Source of the DNA: Novosphingobium sp.
GTDB taxonomy: Bacteria; Pseudomonadota; Alphaproteobacteria; Sphingomonadales; Sphingomonadaceae
Reading direction: 5' to 3'
DNA length: 58,886 nt
Assembly: GCA_030697365.1 (NCBI GenBank)
Contig: JAUYQH010000042.1
Span: 1 to 58,886, forward strand
Below, in pieces: positions 35,376 through 44,578 of this stretch; the first letter of the stretch is position 1; every line of letters starts with the position of its first letter. Under the pieces are notes generated by a model, which worked only from the letters and a program-made list of their open reading frames with translations, did not search any database and had not been told where the DNA came from. A program made the translations under genes and the position numbers.

Positions 35376-35810
35376 CTACTTCGATGCCGAACCTCGCGTC
35401 GACAGAGAATCCACATGGCGCCTTTCTCGTGGCGGGATGTTGCGGATAATCGCCGCGTACTCGGCGACCAGGACGAAAAGCCAGAACTCAAAACCAGCCC
35501 ATTCAACGGTCGCGGCGCCCTTGAGCAAATCGAGGGCGAGGAAGGCCACCGCCAGCAACCGGAAGAACATGAAACTGGCGGTGGGGTTGTCCGCCCGCCA
35601 CGCGGCGGAGACCATCATTAGCAGGCTGATGCCGCTCCACAGGATAGAGCCAAACAGCGTCTCGGCGCGGTAGAGGCCGTCCAACGCCGCGATAAACCAA
35701 AACAGGCGCGAGACCGCAAACTGGCTTTGGCGCGTGAGCTGACAGAGCTTGATGATCGGTGGCAGGAAAAGTGTTTTGCCTATCCAGTGATCAACTTTGG
35801 CGAATGACAT
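35376..35810 (-). CDS. small membrane protein preceding psd, unknown function
   Basis: A 144-aa protein with three or four hydrophobic helices (around SRLFWFIAALDGLY, LFGSILWSGISLLMMVSAAW, FFRLLAVAFLALDLL and FWLFVLVAEYAAII). Start chosen at MSFAKVDHWIGKTLFLPPI (ATG at 35810); 14 more codons are open upstream. It ends 22 bp before psd on the same strand, so the two were probably acquired together. Family not recognised. Confidence 0.7.
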   Translation of the reverse strand: MSFAKVDHWIGKTLFLPPIIKLCQLTRQSQFAVSRLFWFIAALDGLYRAETLFGSILWSGISLLMMVSAAWRADNPTASFMFFRLLAVAFLALDLLKGAATVEWAGFEFWLFVLVAEYAAIIRNIPPRERRHVDSLSTRGSASK

Positions 35811-35884
35811 CGAGGCCCCATATCGGCACGCGCTCAATTTCACCACGGCCAAGCGCCTGAAGCTTATTTAATGGAAACCCCTCC

Positions 35885-36544
35885 ATGTCCCCCATCGTCA
35901 ACGGCAAGAGCCTCAAACCGCGCTCAGGGTCGGACCCGAAGCAGATCGTCGTGCTGCTCCACGGCTTTGGCTCGAGCGGGACGGACATGATCGCGCTCGC
36001 CCCGCACTGGCAGGAGGGGCTGCCCGACGCGCTGTTCCTCGCTCCGCACGCGCCGCAGCGCTGCGGGATGATGGGATCGGGATACCAGTGGTGGGGGCTG
36101 ACCGGCTTCGCGCCTTCGGCTTTGGCGGCCGGTGCGGCATCGGCGGCGCCAGCCATCGACTCATTCATCGACAAGAAGCTGGCGCAATACGGGCTGAGCG
36201 ACTCGGAACTGGCGCTGGTCGGGTTCAGCCAGGGGACGGTGATGGCGCTCCACGTCGGGCTGCGCCGCCGCCAGGCCGTTGCCGCGATCGTCGGTTATTC
36301 GGGGATGCTGGCCAGCACCGCGGACCTTGCCAATGAATTCCCCAAGCCGCCGGTGCTGCTGGTCCACGGCTCGTCCGATCCGGTGGTTCCGGTCGCAGCG
36401 TTGCACATGGCGGAAAGCGAGCTCAAGCGCCTCGGTATTCCGGTCACCGCCCACGTCTCGTTCGGGGTGGCGCACAGCGTCGATCCGGTGGGGCTCAGGA
36501 TGGGGCGCGATTTCGTCGCCAGGGTGCTGGTTCGTTCGATGTAG
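35885..36544 (+). CDS. alpha/beta hydrolase, phospholipase/carboxylesterase family
   Basis: A 219-aa serine esterase of the carboxylesterase 2 (YpfH-like) family. VVLLHGFGSSGTDMIALAPH gives the oxyanion region, LVGFSQGTVMALH the nucleophile Ser in GFSQG, LLVHGSSDPVVPVAAL the acid Asp, and VAHSVDP the His. Cytoplasmic by lack of a signal peptide. Convergent or divergent to its neighbours with no shared operon; its physiological substrate cannot be inferred. Confidence 0.92.
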   Translation: MSPIVNGKSLKPRSGSDPKQIVVLLHGFGSSGTDMIALAPHWQEGLPDALFLAPHAPQRCGMMGSGYQWWGLTGFAPSALAAGAASAAPAIDSFIDKKLAQYGLSDSELALVGFSQGTVMALHVGLRRRQAVAAIVGYSGMLASTADLANEFPKPPVLLVHGSSDPVVPVAALHMAESELKRLGIPVTAHVSFGVAHSVDPVGLRMGRDFVARVLVRSM

Positions 36545-36864
36545 CCGCGTGTAGCGCGGGGCCCGGCGGCAAGGCAGATGTATCTGAAGGAAGGCGCGCA
36601 GCAATTTCAGTGCTCGACGTTCTCGAGTCCTCGGTAGACGCACACTTGCCCCTGTTGGGTGAAACTGGGGAAGGCGGTTCTATCGGGGACGCTCGAAGGC
36701 CTCAAAGCAAATGGGAGCTTCCGCCGACAGAGCTGACGTTTGCGTTGTGACGTGGGCCTCCGGAAAGCCGTCGTCTGTTCAGGTAGCCTATGTGCCTGCA
36801 TGATGACCGCTTGCGGATTTCGACTTGGTAGCGGCAATGTCTTGAATGGAGTGGGACTTTCGTA
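36545..36864. other. 320 bp without a recognised gene
   Basis: Between the esterase and the DUF1593 gene. Short open frames only (for example 36740-36952, +, starting with Cys-rich MRCDVGL), not protein-like. No terminator or repeat stood out. Confidence 0.4.
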
Positions 36865-38319
36865 TCAGTGCGCAGGGGGAATAGGTTTGATCGCGCATCC
36901 GCCGGTCTCGCCGACTTGGCCGCCAGGCAGGGTGATAACTGCCCGGCGATAACGGGTCAGCGCCGGCGTGCCGTTGTCGGTAGCCTCCAGGATCACGTGG
37001 GCCTGGTAGGACCGAGGCGGGGTGAACTGATCGACACGCGCTTCGCCGCCGATGGTCACGGTCGTCTGCTCGCCAGTGTCAGACGATACTTTGGCCTCGG
37101 GGGGGAACAGGCCGCCAGCGTCCCGGTAGACCCACCAGCGGTAGGTCAGGCGATTGCCGTCAGGATCGGACGATCCTGCTGCTGACAGGCTGATCGGCTT
37201 GCCGGGGCAGCCGGCGAGCTCGAGCGGGGCCAGCCCGTCTTGTCCGTTCAGCTTCATCTGCGGCGCGTGATTGGCGTTTTTGTAGGACGGCGTGATCGAC
37301 CACAACATACGAGCGGCAAAGTCATTCTGGAATGCCGAACGCCAACGCGAGATGGTGGCTTGCGGAGTCACCTGCAGCTTGCCGTCGGTGTCCAGAATGT
37401 AGTCGACCGTCGTCGTCCACAAGCCTTGCTCGGGGGTATACTTCTCGTAACGCCCGCCCCAGCCGCCCCAATCGGGCCGCTCCGTGTTGGCGAGGCCGTT
37501 CGGGACAAGGTTCAGGAACGAGGGCGTGTCCCCTTCCATGATATAGGGCGGAAGCGGATAGAGCGCGCCGAGCGGGCCTTTGCTGCGAATGTTCGCGCTC
37601 AGCCACTCTTTACTGACATGGGACATATCGGATCCGGGCAGCGGCGCCGAGATCCCCATCCAGGTAGCGAGGCTGTAGCGGAAGACGGCGTGGACGCTGG
37701 CAATCCAGAACAGCTTGTCGAAATTGGCGCGCGCCCATGGGCCGGCATCGTCCTGGTCCGAGATCGAATAGAGCCGCAATTTGGCGAGGAAGCGATCCAC
37801 CTCCTCGGGCGAACGGGTAGCCCGTACGGTCCACAGCGCCTGTGCAAGATCGGCTGCGCCGCCCCACACGGCTACCCACACCGGCCGGGGGTCGGGCTTG
37901 TCCACGGCCGCGATGATCAGCCTCGAGGCGGCGGTGTCCTTGCCTTCGCCGACTCCAGTCATGCCATAGACCGGGCTGCCGGTCAGCACCACGCGCCGCA
38001 GCCGCTCGACATCGGGGTAGCGCGGATCGTGCTGGCGCAAGTTGCGGAGCACTTGGCCGTAAGCCGCGACACGTTCGTCAATCAGGTTTCGCAGCGGATT
38101 ATTCGGATGGTGCCGCGAGGTCGTGGCGACCAGGCCCTCGATGTCGATGTCGTTCGAATAGGTGAGTAGCCGCACCATCGATTCCGAGTCATCCGGCTCG
38201 TTGCCGATGTCGGTCAGCACTATGAGGCGCGAACGGGGTTGCTCAGCGGGAGCAGCGACGACAGGCATGGCACTGGCACAAGCAAAGGCCGCGGCGAGGC
38301 TGGCAAAGTGGCGGTTCAT
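36865..38319 (-). CDS. secreted DUF1593 / Sde182-like nucleoside-hydrolase-fold protein (1)
   Basis: A 484-aa exported protein (signal peptide 1-23, ending PVVA-APAEQ) of the DUF1593/Sde182 family. The N-terminal nucleoside-hydrolase-like domain has LIVLTDIGNEPDDSESMVRL, the acidic metal-binding loop, plus YSISDQDDAGPW and YIMEGDTPSFL. A C-terminal Ig-like domain follows (GSSDPDGNRLTYRWWVYRD, YQAHVILEATDNG). The family occurs in polysaccharide utilisation loci and was first described as cellulose binding; its reaction is not established. Divergent from a paralogue 254 bp away. Confidence 0.9.
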   Translation of the reverse strand: MNRHFASLAAAFACASAMPVVAAPAEQPRSRLIVLTDIGNEPDDSESMVRLLTYSNDIDIEGLVATTSRHHPNNPLRNLIDERVAAYGQVLRNLRQHDPRYPDVERLRRVVLTGSPVYGMTGVGEGKDTAASRLIIAAVDKPDPRPVWVAVWGGAADLAQALWTVRATRSPEEVDRFLAKLRLYSISDQDDAGPWARANFDKLFWIASVHAVFRYSLATWMGISAPLPGSDMSHVSKEWLSANIRSKGPLGALYPLPPYIMEGDTPSFLNLVPNGLANTERPDWGGWGGRYEKYTPEQGLWTTTVDYILDTDGKLQVTPQATISRWRSAFQNDFAARMLWSITPSYKNANHAPQMKLNGQDGLAPLELAGCPGKPISLSAAGSSDPDGNRLTYRWWVYRDAGGLFPPEAKVSSDTGEQTTVTIGGEARVDQFTPPRSYQAHVILEATDNGTPALTRYRRAVITLPGGQVGETGGCAIKPIPPAH

Positions 38320-38572
38320 AGGACCTCTCAATCACAGCGAAGTGGCCGTTTGCGGCGCGGCCATTGGCACCATCTTACGAGCTTTGGTTAGTTGCGGAAG
38401 GTCCGCTAAGGGTGAAAACGGACTTCGCTCACAAGACCTGCCTGAGATGTTGTGAGGCTGACTCTGACCGCGAGGGAAGGTGCAAGTCCTTGGACTCATC
38501 GACAGCCTCACCGCAGCGCACTACGCCCCCGCCGCGATGGACTGCTCGCCAGTTCTGAGGAGGACGCCCGAA

Positions 38573-40120
38573 GTGATTACACGAAACAAGGCTGCCGGTG
38601 CACCCAAATCCCGTCCGGCTGTATGGTTTGGCATTGCAGCGCTCGCCATTGTGGCTGCCCTCGCACCGTCACTTGCCTCCGCCCAGTTTCTGCCAGTGGC
38701 GCCGGCCCCCGCACCCGACATGCAGGCTGGCAAGCCGCGGGTGTTCGTGCTCACGGACATGGGCAATGAGCCCGACGATCAAATGTCGATGGTCCGCCTG
38801 ATGCTCTACACCAATGAGATGGACATCGAAGGGCTGGTAGCGACCACCTCGACCTGGCTGCGCAGGAAGATCAATCCGGAGACGATCCGCGGCATCGTCG
38901 ATGCATACGGCGAGGTCCGGCCGAACCTGCTCAAGCATGCCAAGGGCTGGCCCCAAGCAAAGCAGCTGGCGGCGCGGGTGAGCTCCGGCCAGCCGAGCTA
39001 CGGCATGGCCGCAGTCGGCCCGGGGAAGTCCTCCGCCGGGTCAACAGCCTTGATCGCGGCCGTCGATCGCGCGGATGAACGGCCGCTGTGGATCAGCGTG
39101 TGGGGCGGGGCCAACACGCTTGCCCAGGCGCTGCGCGATGTGCGCGAGAGCCGTACGCCGGCCGAGCTTGCAGCTTTTGTCGCCAAGATGCGCGTCTACT
39201 CGATCTCGGATCAGGACGATGCGGGCCCGTGGATCCGTCGGGAATTTCCGGGTCTGTTCTATGTCGTTTCGCCCTCTAACCCGGACGCCACGGGCTATGC
39301 ATCGGCGACCTGGAGCGGCATTGCGGGTGACGTTTTCTATCGCAATGGCGCCGGTGCCGATTTCAGCAAGATCACCAATGAATGGCTCGATCAGAACATC
39401 CGGAGCGTCGGCCCCTTGGGGCGGCACTATCCGAAGTACGAGTACATCATGGAGGGCGACACCCCGGCGTATTTGTGGTTCGTCGACAATGGCCTGCAAA
39501 GCTGGCGCAGTCCGAGTTGGGGCGGCTGGGGCGGCCGCTACAACTGGTTCCAACCCTATGGCGAAACGCACCCAATCTGGACAAATGGCGGCGAGGTTGG
39601 CCCGCGCGTCGATTCGCGCGACAGCGTCGTAGGTGCCGATGGGCAAACGCACGTCTCGGACGAGGCGACGATCTGGCGATGGCGGAATGCGTTCCAGAAC
39701 GACTTCGCGGCCAGGATGCAGTGGACGATCAAGCCTTTCGCAGCCGCCAATCATGCCCCAGTCGCGGTCATCAATGGCGACCCCACGGGCCAGCCGCTGA
39801 CAATCCAAGCGCAGCAAGGCAAACCCGTCGTTCTCGATGCCGGCGGATCTCATGACATCGACAAGCAGAAGCTCCGCTTCCGTTGGTTCCATTACCAGGA
39901 AGCCGGGTTCCAGCCCAATATCGCCTTGGCAGACCTATCGCTTGAAGGAGCGGATCAGGCCAGGGCGACGATCGTTCCCACGGCTGCGTGTCGGCGGACC
40001 TGGGGGGAAAGGCAGAGGCCTTGTCGAGGCGGCGTCGCACACGTCATCCTCGAGGTAACCGACACAGGCGAGCCGGCATTGACCAAATACCGCCGGGTCA
40101 TCATCGATGTGCGGCCATAG
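38573..40120 (+). CDS. secreted DUF1593 / Sde182-like nucleoside-hydrolase-fold protein (2)
   Basis: A 515-aa paralogue of the preceding protein. Start chosen at GTG 38573 (VITRNKAAGAPKSRPAVWFG) because AGGAGGA lies 8 bases before it; an ATG at 38537 and an open frame from 38480 are alternatives. A signal sequence ends at PSLASA-QF. Motifs: VFVLTDMGNEPDDQMSMVRL, YSISDQDDAGPW, YIMEGDTPAYLWF, SPSWGGWGGRYNWF, and a C-terminal Ig-like domain (GGSHDIDKQKLRFRWFHY). Together with the GH2 enzyme it suggests a small plant-polysaccharide locus, but no transporter or regulator is present. Confidence 0.9.
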   Translation: MITRNKAAGAPKSRPAVWFGIAALAIVAALAPSLASAQFLPVAPAPAPDMQAGKPRVFVLTDMGNEPDDQMSMVRLMLYTNEMDIEGLVATTSTWLRRKINPETIRGIVDAYGEVRPNLLKHAKGWPQAKQLAARVSSGQPSYGMAAVGPGKSSAGSTALIAAVDRADERPLWISVWGGANTLAQALRDVRESRTPAELAAFVAKMRVYSISDQDDAGPWIRREFPGLFYVVSPSNPDATGYASATWSGIAGDVFYRNGAGADFSKITNEWLDQNIRSVGPLGRHYPKYEYIMEGDTPAYLWFVDNGLQSWRSPSWGGWGGRYNWFQPYGETHPIWTNGGEVGPRVDSRDSVVGADGQTHVSDEATIWRWRNAFQNDFAARMQWTIKPFAAANHAPVAVINGDPTGQPLTIQAQQGKPVVLDAGGSHDIDKQKLRFRWFHYQEAGFQPNIALADLSLEGADQARATIVPTAACRRTWGERQRPCRGGVAHVILEVTDTGEPALTKYRRVIIDVRP

Positions 40121-40309
40121 AGAGAATTGGCTGCCGGTTCACCCGACCCAAGCTGCCGTCGCAGTGGTGACTGGCACAGTGGTGCAGTGTGGCAGTGATA
40201 GGGACAGGGTGACTTTGCGGGAATGTCTGCAATGGGTCATGTCCGGTCAGGCAGCTTCCAGCGCCGAAAGCCAATTGCCGGCCCCATGTGGCTAGAGGCC
40301 GGCATTGAA

Positions 40310-40942
40310 TTAAATGTCCGTCCGCTCTGACAGAGTCAGAGCGTCGTCCACGTCCACGCCAAGGTATTTAACGGTGTTTTCGATGTTGGTGTGGCCGAGC
40401 AAGATCTGCACGGCCCGCAGGTTTCCCGTCGCTTTGTAAATGAGTGACGCCTTTGTTCGCCGCATCGAATGCGTTCCATATTCGCGGCAGTCGATACCGA
40501 TCGTCGTGACCCACTCGTCAACAAGGCGCGCGTATTGCCGCGTGCTGAGGTGGCCCCTGTAGTCAATCCGGCTTGGGAAGAGGAAGTCGAGGATCGTGCC
40601 GCCACGGCGCTGCAGCCATGACTCGAGGCTCCTACCTGCCTCAGTCATGATCTCGAATTGAACCGGCCTGCCAGTCTTCTGTTGGATAACCGTCGCACGG
40701 TTACGGATTTGGCCGCCGCTGACGACGTCACTAATCCTGAGCTTGACGAGATCACAGCCACGCAACTTGCTGTCGATTGCCAAGTCGAACAGCGCTCGAT
40801 CGCGCAGGCGCTTATGTTCGTCGAGATAGAAGCGAATGGCCCAAATGTCGCGCGGCTTGAGCGGGCGTTTGGGCCCCACATGCTGCCCAGCGTTCCAAGG
40901 ACGCCGCTCGTGCACGGCTGGGTCAAGGTCTGAATGTCCCAT
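40310..40942 (-). CDS. small tyrosine recombinase/integrase
   Basis: A 210-aa site-specific recombinase consisting of little more than the catalytic domain. Catalytic residues are in order: R61 (DSKLRGCDLVKL), H158 and R161 (GTHSMRRTK), H184 (LLGHTN) and Y193 (TVKYLGV). The N-terminal part KRPLKPRDIWAIRFYLDEHK is typical of the short integrases abundant on plasmids and ICEs of rhizobia and sphingomonads. Lacking a core-binding domain, it may act in resolution or cassette movement rather than classic integration. It borders the defence island. Confidence 0.92.
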   Translation of the reverse strand: MGHSDLDPAVHERRPWNAGQHVGPKRPLKPRDIWAIRFYLDEHKRLRDRALFDLAIDSKLRGCDLVKLRISDVVSGGQIRNRATVIQQKTGRPVQFEIMTEAGRSLESWLQRRGGTILDFLFPSRIDYRGHLSTRQYARLVDEWVTTIGIDCREYGTHSMRRTKASLIYKATGNLRAVQILLGHTNIENTVKYLGVDVDDALTLSERTDI

Positions 40943-41350
40943 GACATTTCTCCGATGGCCGGAATGGCCAATCGGAAATTACCGCGCTCGAATGATCAGA
41001 TTGCCGCAACTCGCCGGAGAAGCGGTCGTTCGCGGTGCCAAGTAGGCTTGCCGATAGCGGTCCTTCGTTCATGGAGCCCGGTCTAGCAACGACGGTCAGG
41101 TTTTAGGCAGCGCCAGGGACACGCTGTATCCGGAAAGTCAGGCCCGCAGCCCTCTGGAATCGCCACCGATATGGCACTGACGCCGGATGCGCAACGCGCC
41201 TGTGGGTCCGGCATTCACGGGGAGGCTGGCGATTTCGATCGCGGCCATCTTCAACATTCTATCTCTATTTCGGATTTATGCGGTACCGCGTAGGCGCCGC
41301 GGCGGCCGGGCAACCATGCACCGGCGCCACAAGCAATGGGAGCCTTACGA
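40943..41350. other. 408 bp between integrase and NYN gene, no gene recognised
   Basis: Divergent intergenic region that should hold promoters for the integrase and the NYN gene and perhaps a recombination site. I saw no clear inverted repeat pair. Frames here are short and lack protein character. Confidence 0.4.
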
Positions 41351-42457
41351 GTGGAACGCATTTCCGGTCACGCCATCGACAAGCAGCATGTCGACGGATG
41401 CAAGCCGATCGCGCTCAACATCGGTGTCTATATCGACGGTTATGGTGCCAGGAAGAGCACCGACGTGCTCTATGAGCTGGGCGACAAAGAACTCTACGAG
41501 CACTTACGCGGCGACGCGAAGGGCGACGTCGCGCTGCACAAGAGGCTTTACGACGCATTCCACTCCCCGCCCACCCCTGCGATCTACGCCGAGATCGTCA
41601 GCTTCTGCCTGGCGCTGGTCGAACTGCACGTGGTGGCGGTTATGGAGGACCGCTATCGAGCCCTGGGCACCGCGATCCGCCCCAACGCGTTGCTGGTGAA
41701 CCGGTCCAACCCGCTCGAGATCGAGTTGAACGAGCACCGGCATAACCTGCTGGAGGCATTGTTCCCCGCCTCAGATGAGGAGTGGCAGGCGGGCCATTAC
41801 CTCGATGTCGTCTGCGACGGCACGATCTATTCGACCGGCAAGATCGACCGTGAACGGCAAGTCGGCATCCTGCGCCGCGAACGGGAGGCTGCGCGCCGCG
41901 TCGGCGACGCCTCACGCGCGGCCTGGATCGAACGCAACCTGACGACGCTATCCGGTGGCGTATTCCACTATCGCAATGAGGACGGCTCGATCGGCGGTCC
42001 GGTGGACTTCGATTTCACCGAGAGATTCTACGACGCGGTCTCCGACAGGGTCGGCTACTATTCGAGGTTGGGCGAAAGCAAGGTGCACTGGCGCCAGGAC
42101 TTGGGCGACTTTGGCGAGAAGGGAGTGGACTGCGACCTCATTATGCAGGTGATGGATGATCTGCACGCCGACAAGGTGGATGCCTTCGTTTTCATGACCA
42201 ACGACATGGACTTCTTCCCGCTGATCGAGCGCATCCGCGCTGAAGGCAAGGCGGTGTTCCTGTGCGGGCTGGAAGGCCGCGTCTCATACCGCCTGATCCA
42301 CTCGGCCGGGCGCGACGCCTTCTTCAACCTCGCCAGCCAGCAGATGCTCGCCAGCCTACCATCGGTGTTCATGGCTGCTAAGGATCCTGCGATGCGGGAG
42401 ATGGCGCTGCAATGGGCCTTTTTGGCAATGATGCACGAACGCCGAGCGGGCGGCTGA
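41351..42457 (+). CDS. NYN-domain (PIN-like) putative ribonuclease
   Basis: A 368-aa protein. The N-terminal strand is IALNIGVYIDGYGARKS with the first acidic residue. The rest of the NYN domain comes after a long insertion: GEKGVDCDLIMQVMDDLHAD, then AFVFMTNDMDFFPLIERIRA with the D-x-D-F-P motif, then EGKAVFLCGL. The about 200-residue helical insertion is unusual. Start chosen at GTG 41351, since GGGAG is 8 bases upstream; ATG 41336 is the alternative. It sits 402 bp before the SIR2 operon on the same strand and may be an RNase member of the same defence island. Confidence 0.82.
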   Translation: MERISGHAIDKQHVDGCKPIALNIGVYIDGYGARKSTDVLYELGDKELYEHLRGDAKGDVALHKRLYDAFHSPPTPAIYAEIVSFCLALVELHVVAVMEDRYRALGTAIRPNALLVNRSNPLEIELNEHRHNLLEALFPASDEEWQAGHYLDVVCDGTIYSTGKIDRERQVGILRREREAARRVGDASRAAWIERNLTTLSGGVFHYRNEDGSIGGPVDFDFTERFYDAVSDRVGYYSRLGESKVHWRQDLGDFGEKGVDCDLIMQVMDDLHADKVDAFVFMTNDMDFFPLIERIRAEGKAVFLCGLEGRVSYRLIHSAGRDAFFNLASQQMLASLPSVFMAAKDPAMREMALQWAFLAMMHERRAGG

Positions 42458-42859
42458 AGGAGCGGCTCGGCATGTCCACGCGGCACATCCCGCTTTCCTC
42501 CACACCCCACGCCGACGTATCGTGCCGAGCACGGCCACCCTCACGCCCCTGCGAATTCAGTTGGGGCGGGTAGCGTCAGGTAGGTTTTGATCATAATTTC
42601 AAATTGTTGACGTCGAGCCAGATGCTCCCCATCAGGTGGCTGGCGCCAACATAGCGGACATTCCACTGCAATCTCTCGCAGCACAACAGCCGCCGTTGAT
42701 TCATGAGTGGATTGATACACTCCCCCGATATCGCCCTTGCCGCGCAAATGGCAGACTTGCAATTCTGCAGTGGCCTGAGACAACATGCCCGAGAGGGGCG
42801 CAGGAATGACCGCAATCAATACGGCCTTGGCACTTCTCAATGTACTGGGCTTGTAGACC
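42458..42859. other. 402 bp between NYN and SIR2 genes
   Basis: No supported gene. A - strand frame (42541-42948) runs into the SIR2 gene and looks like a shadow. A 23-codon + frame starting near 42786 (MPERGAGMTAINTALALLNV) ends just before the SIR2 start and could be a leader peptide. The promoter of the SIR2 operon should be here; composition dips to AT near 42590-42610. Confidence 0.4.
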
Positions 42860-44578
42860 GTGACCAACGCCGCGCTGGATATTTCGATCGGCGACACATT
42901 GGCACTGCTCGACAGCGACTTTGCCGAGTTCGCTGCAGGCGTCGCCAACGATCAGTATGCCGTGTGGCTGGGCGCGGGCATTTCCCTCGCCAAACTTCCC
43001 GGTCTAGAAGGGGTCGTGCAGATCGTCCTCGAGCATTTGCAAGCTAGGGTCGGGCTTACCAATCCGAATTGCATATTCCGCCGCAGCCTGGACCGCATTC
43101 TTGGCCTCATCAATCTGACCGCCGATGAATGGAAGGAAGCCGACTATGCGAAACCCATCGCGGACTGGCGCGACCGCGAGCGCATCTGCAAGAACCTGAC
43201 AAGTGCCTATGCGCGGATGCTCGATCAGCATCCGCAAGGCATGGATCCGGATTACTTGGTATGGACAGCGATCGACGTTGTGGGCCGCTATGGCGATCCC
43301 GCGATTACCCCAGGGCCAGAACATCTGGGCCTGGCCGCCCTGATCGCTGAGGGCGCCGCGTGCGATACGGCGAGCGCGAATTGGGATCCCCTGATCGAAC
43401 GGGCGACCGAGCATCTCGCCGGCGCCACGCCGGGTCTCCTGCAAGTGCGCATTCTCCCCGACGACGTGAAGGACAACAGCGCGAGAGCGCGTCTGTACAA
43501 GTTTCATGGCTGCGCGGTGCTCGCAGGAACGGGCGGTGCCGCCTACCGCGAAAAGATCGTCGGGCGAGCGTCACAGATTCATGGCTGGGAAAAGAAGGGC
43601 GAGAATAAGGTCATTGCCGGCAAGTTGCTCGACCTCGCTATCTCCAAGTCTACCCTGATGCTCGGCCTGTCGACTCAAGACACCAATATTCAAACCATTT
43701 TTGTCGGCGCGCAAGAGAACCTACCGACTTCGTTTCCGACCCATCCGCCAGCTGTTGTCCTGTCGGAAAATGCGGTTGGACCGGATCAGGTGAGCCTTCT
43801 GCAAAACTTTTACAAAACCGACTATGCCGCCAAGACCCAGGCCATAGAGAACTCAGCGTTACTTCGGTCATACGGGCGATCGCTGCTGCCGGCATTGTGG
43901 CTGCACGTAGTCTGCGCCAAGCTCGAAGCATTCGTGACGGTCGCAGCGCCCGTCCTTCCCAGCCCCGACATTGACAAGCTTCGCGCGGCGCTTCGCGATT
44001 TGCGGGACGGCGCCGCATTTGCCGCGGCCGCCAGCAGCCAGGAAGACTATATGCTGGGCGCGCTGCCGGTCGCCGGCCGCACAATCAGTCTATTCCGCGA
44101 CGGCAAGCCGTTGGAACCGGCGGCTGGCGTCTACACACCGCTGTCGATCAACTGCGTGGCCAAGTCGCTGGCCGATCCGAACCTGCCCAGCTCGGGTCTA
44201 CCCCAGCTGGCGCTCGCTGCGGCGCTCCTGGGCCACGGGCAAGCGACTGGCGCGTGGTCCTGTTCCATCAGCGATCCGGCCAATCCGAAGTCGGGCGCGG
44301 TCCGGGTGGCCGGCAAGGTCCAAGCAGCCGAGGTGTTCTTCGCGGCGAACACCCAAGCCGCAAATCGTATTGTCGCCGATGGCCGGGCAGCCGAAAACGA
44401 CAATGCGATCATCGTCCACAGCCACCAGATCCCACCGGCAGCACCCCGCAATCCAAAGGCGGCGCCCGGCCGTATCTTGCCGCGCGGCCGTCGAGAGATC
44501 AGCCTCGCATCCCTGGGCGATGGTGCGACGGACCTCAACGCCTTGTTCATGCGCTTCAAGTCGGAGATCCGCCTGTGA
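42860..44578 (+). CDS. SIR2-domain effector of a Lamassu/ABC-three-component-like defence operon
   Basis: A 572-aa protein whose N-terminal half is a SIR2-like NAD-binding domain: VWLGAGIS (residues 35-42), ASANWDPLIERA with Asn174 (the TTN-DxLIE motif) and YKFHGC with His216. In phage defence, SIR2 domains of this type degrade NAD+ and halt the infected cell. The C-terminal 280 residues show no known domain and may bind the ATPase complex. GTG start with only a weak ribosome binding site. Its stop overlaps the next GTG by 4 nt. First gene of a three-gene operon; by analogy it is LmuA-Sir2. The activity is inferred. Confidence 0.82.
   Translation: MTNAALDISIGDTLALLDSDFAEFAAGVANDQYAVWLGAGISLAKLPGLEGVVQIVLEHLQARVGLTNPNCIFRRSLDRILGLINLTADEWKEADYAKPIADWRDRERICKNLTSAYARMLDQHPQGMDPDYLVWTAIDVVGRYGDPAITPGPEHLGLAALIAEGAACDTASANWDPLIERATEHLAGATPGLLQVRILPDDVKDNSARARLYKFHGCAVLAGTGGAAYREKIVGRASQIHGWEKKGENKVIAGKLLDLAISKSTLMLGLSTQDTNIQTIFVGAQENLPTSFPTHPPAVVLSENAVGPDQVSLLQNFYKTDYAAKTQAIENSALLRSYGRSLLPALWLHVVCAKLEAFVTVAAPVLPSPDIDKLRAALRDLRDGAAFAAAASSQEDYMLGALPVAGRTISLFRDGKPLEPAAGVYTPLSINCVAKSLADPNLPSSGLPQLALAAALLGHGQATGAWSCSISDPANPKSGAVRVAGKVQAAEVFFAANTQAANRIVADGRAAENDNAIIVHSHQIPPAAPRNPKAAPGRILPRGRREISLASLGDGATDLNALFMRFKSEIRL

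Noticed and set aside
42541..42948. 135-codon open frame on - between NYN and SIR2 genes
   Set aside because: Overlaps the SIR2 start region and has no motif; composition typical of a shadow.
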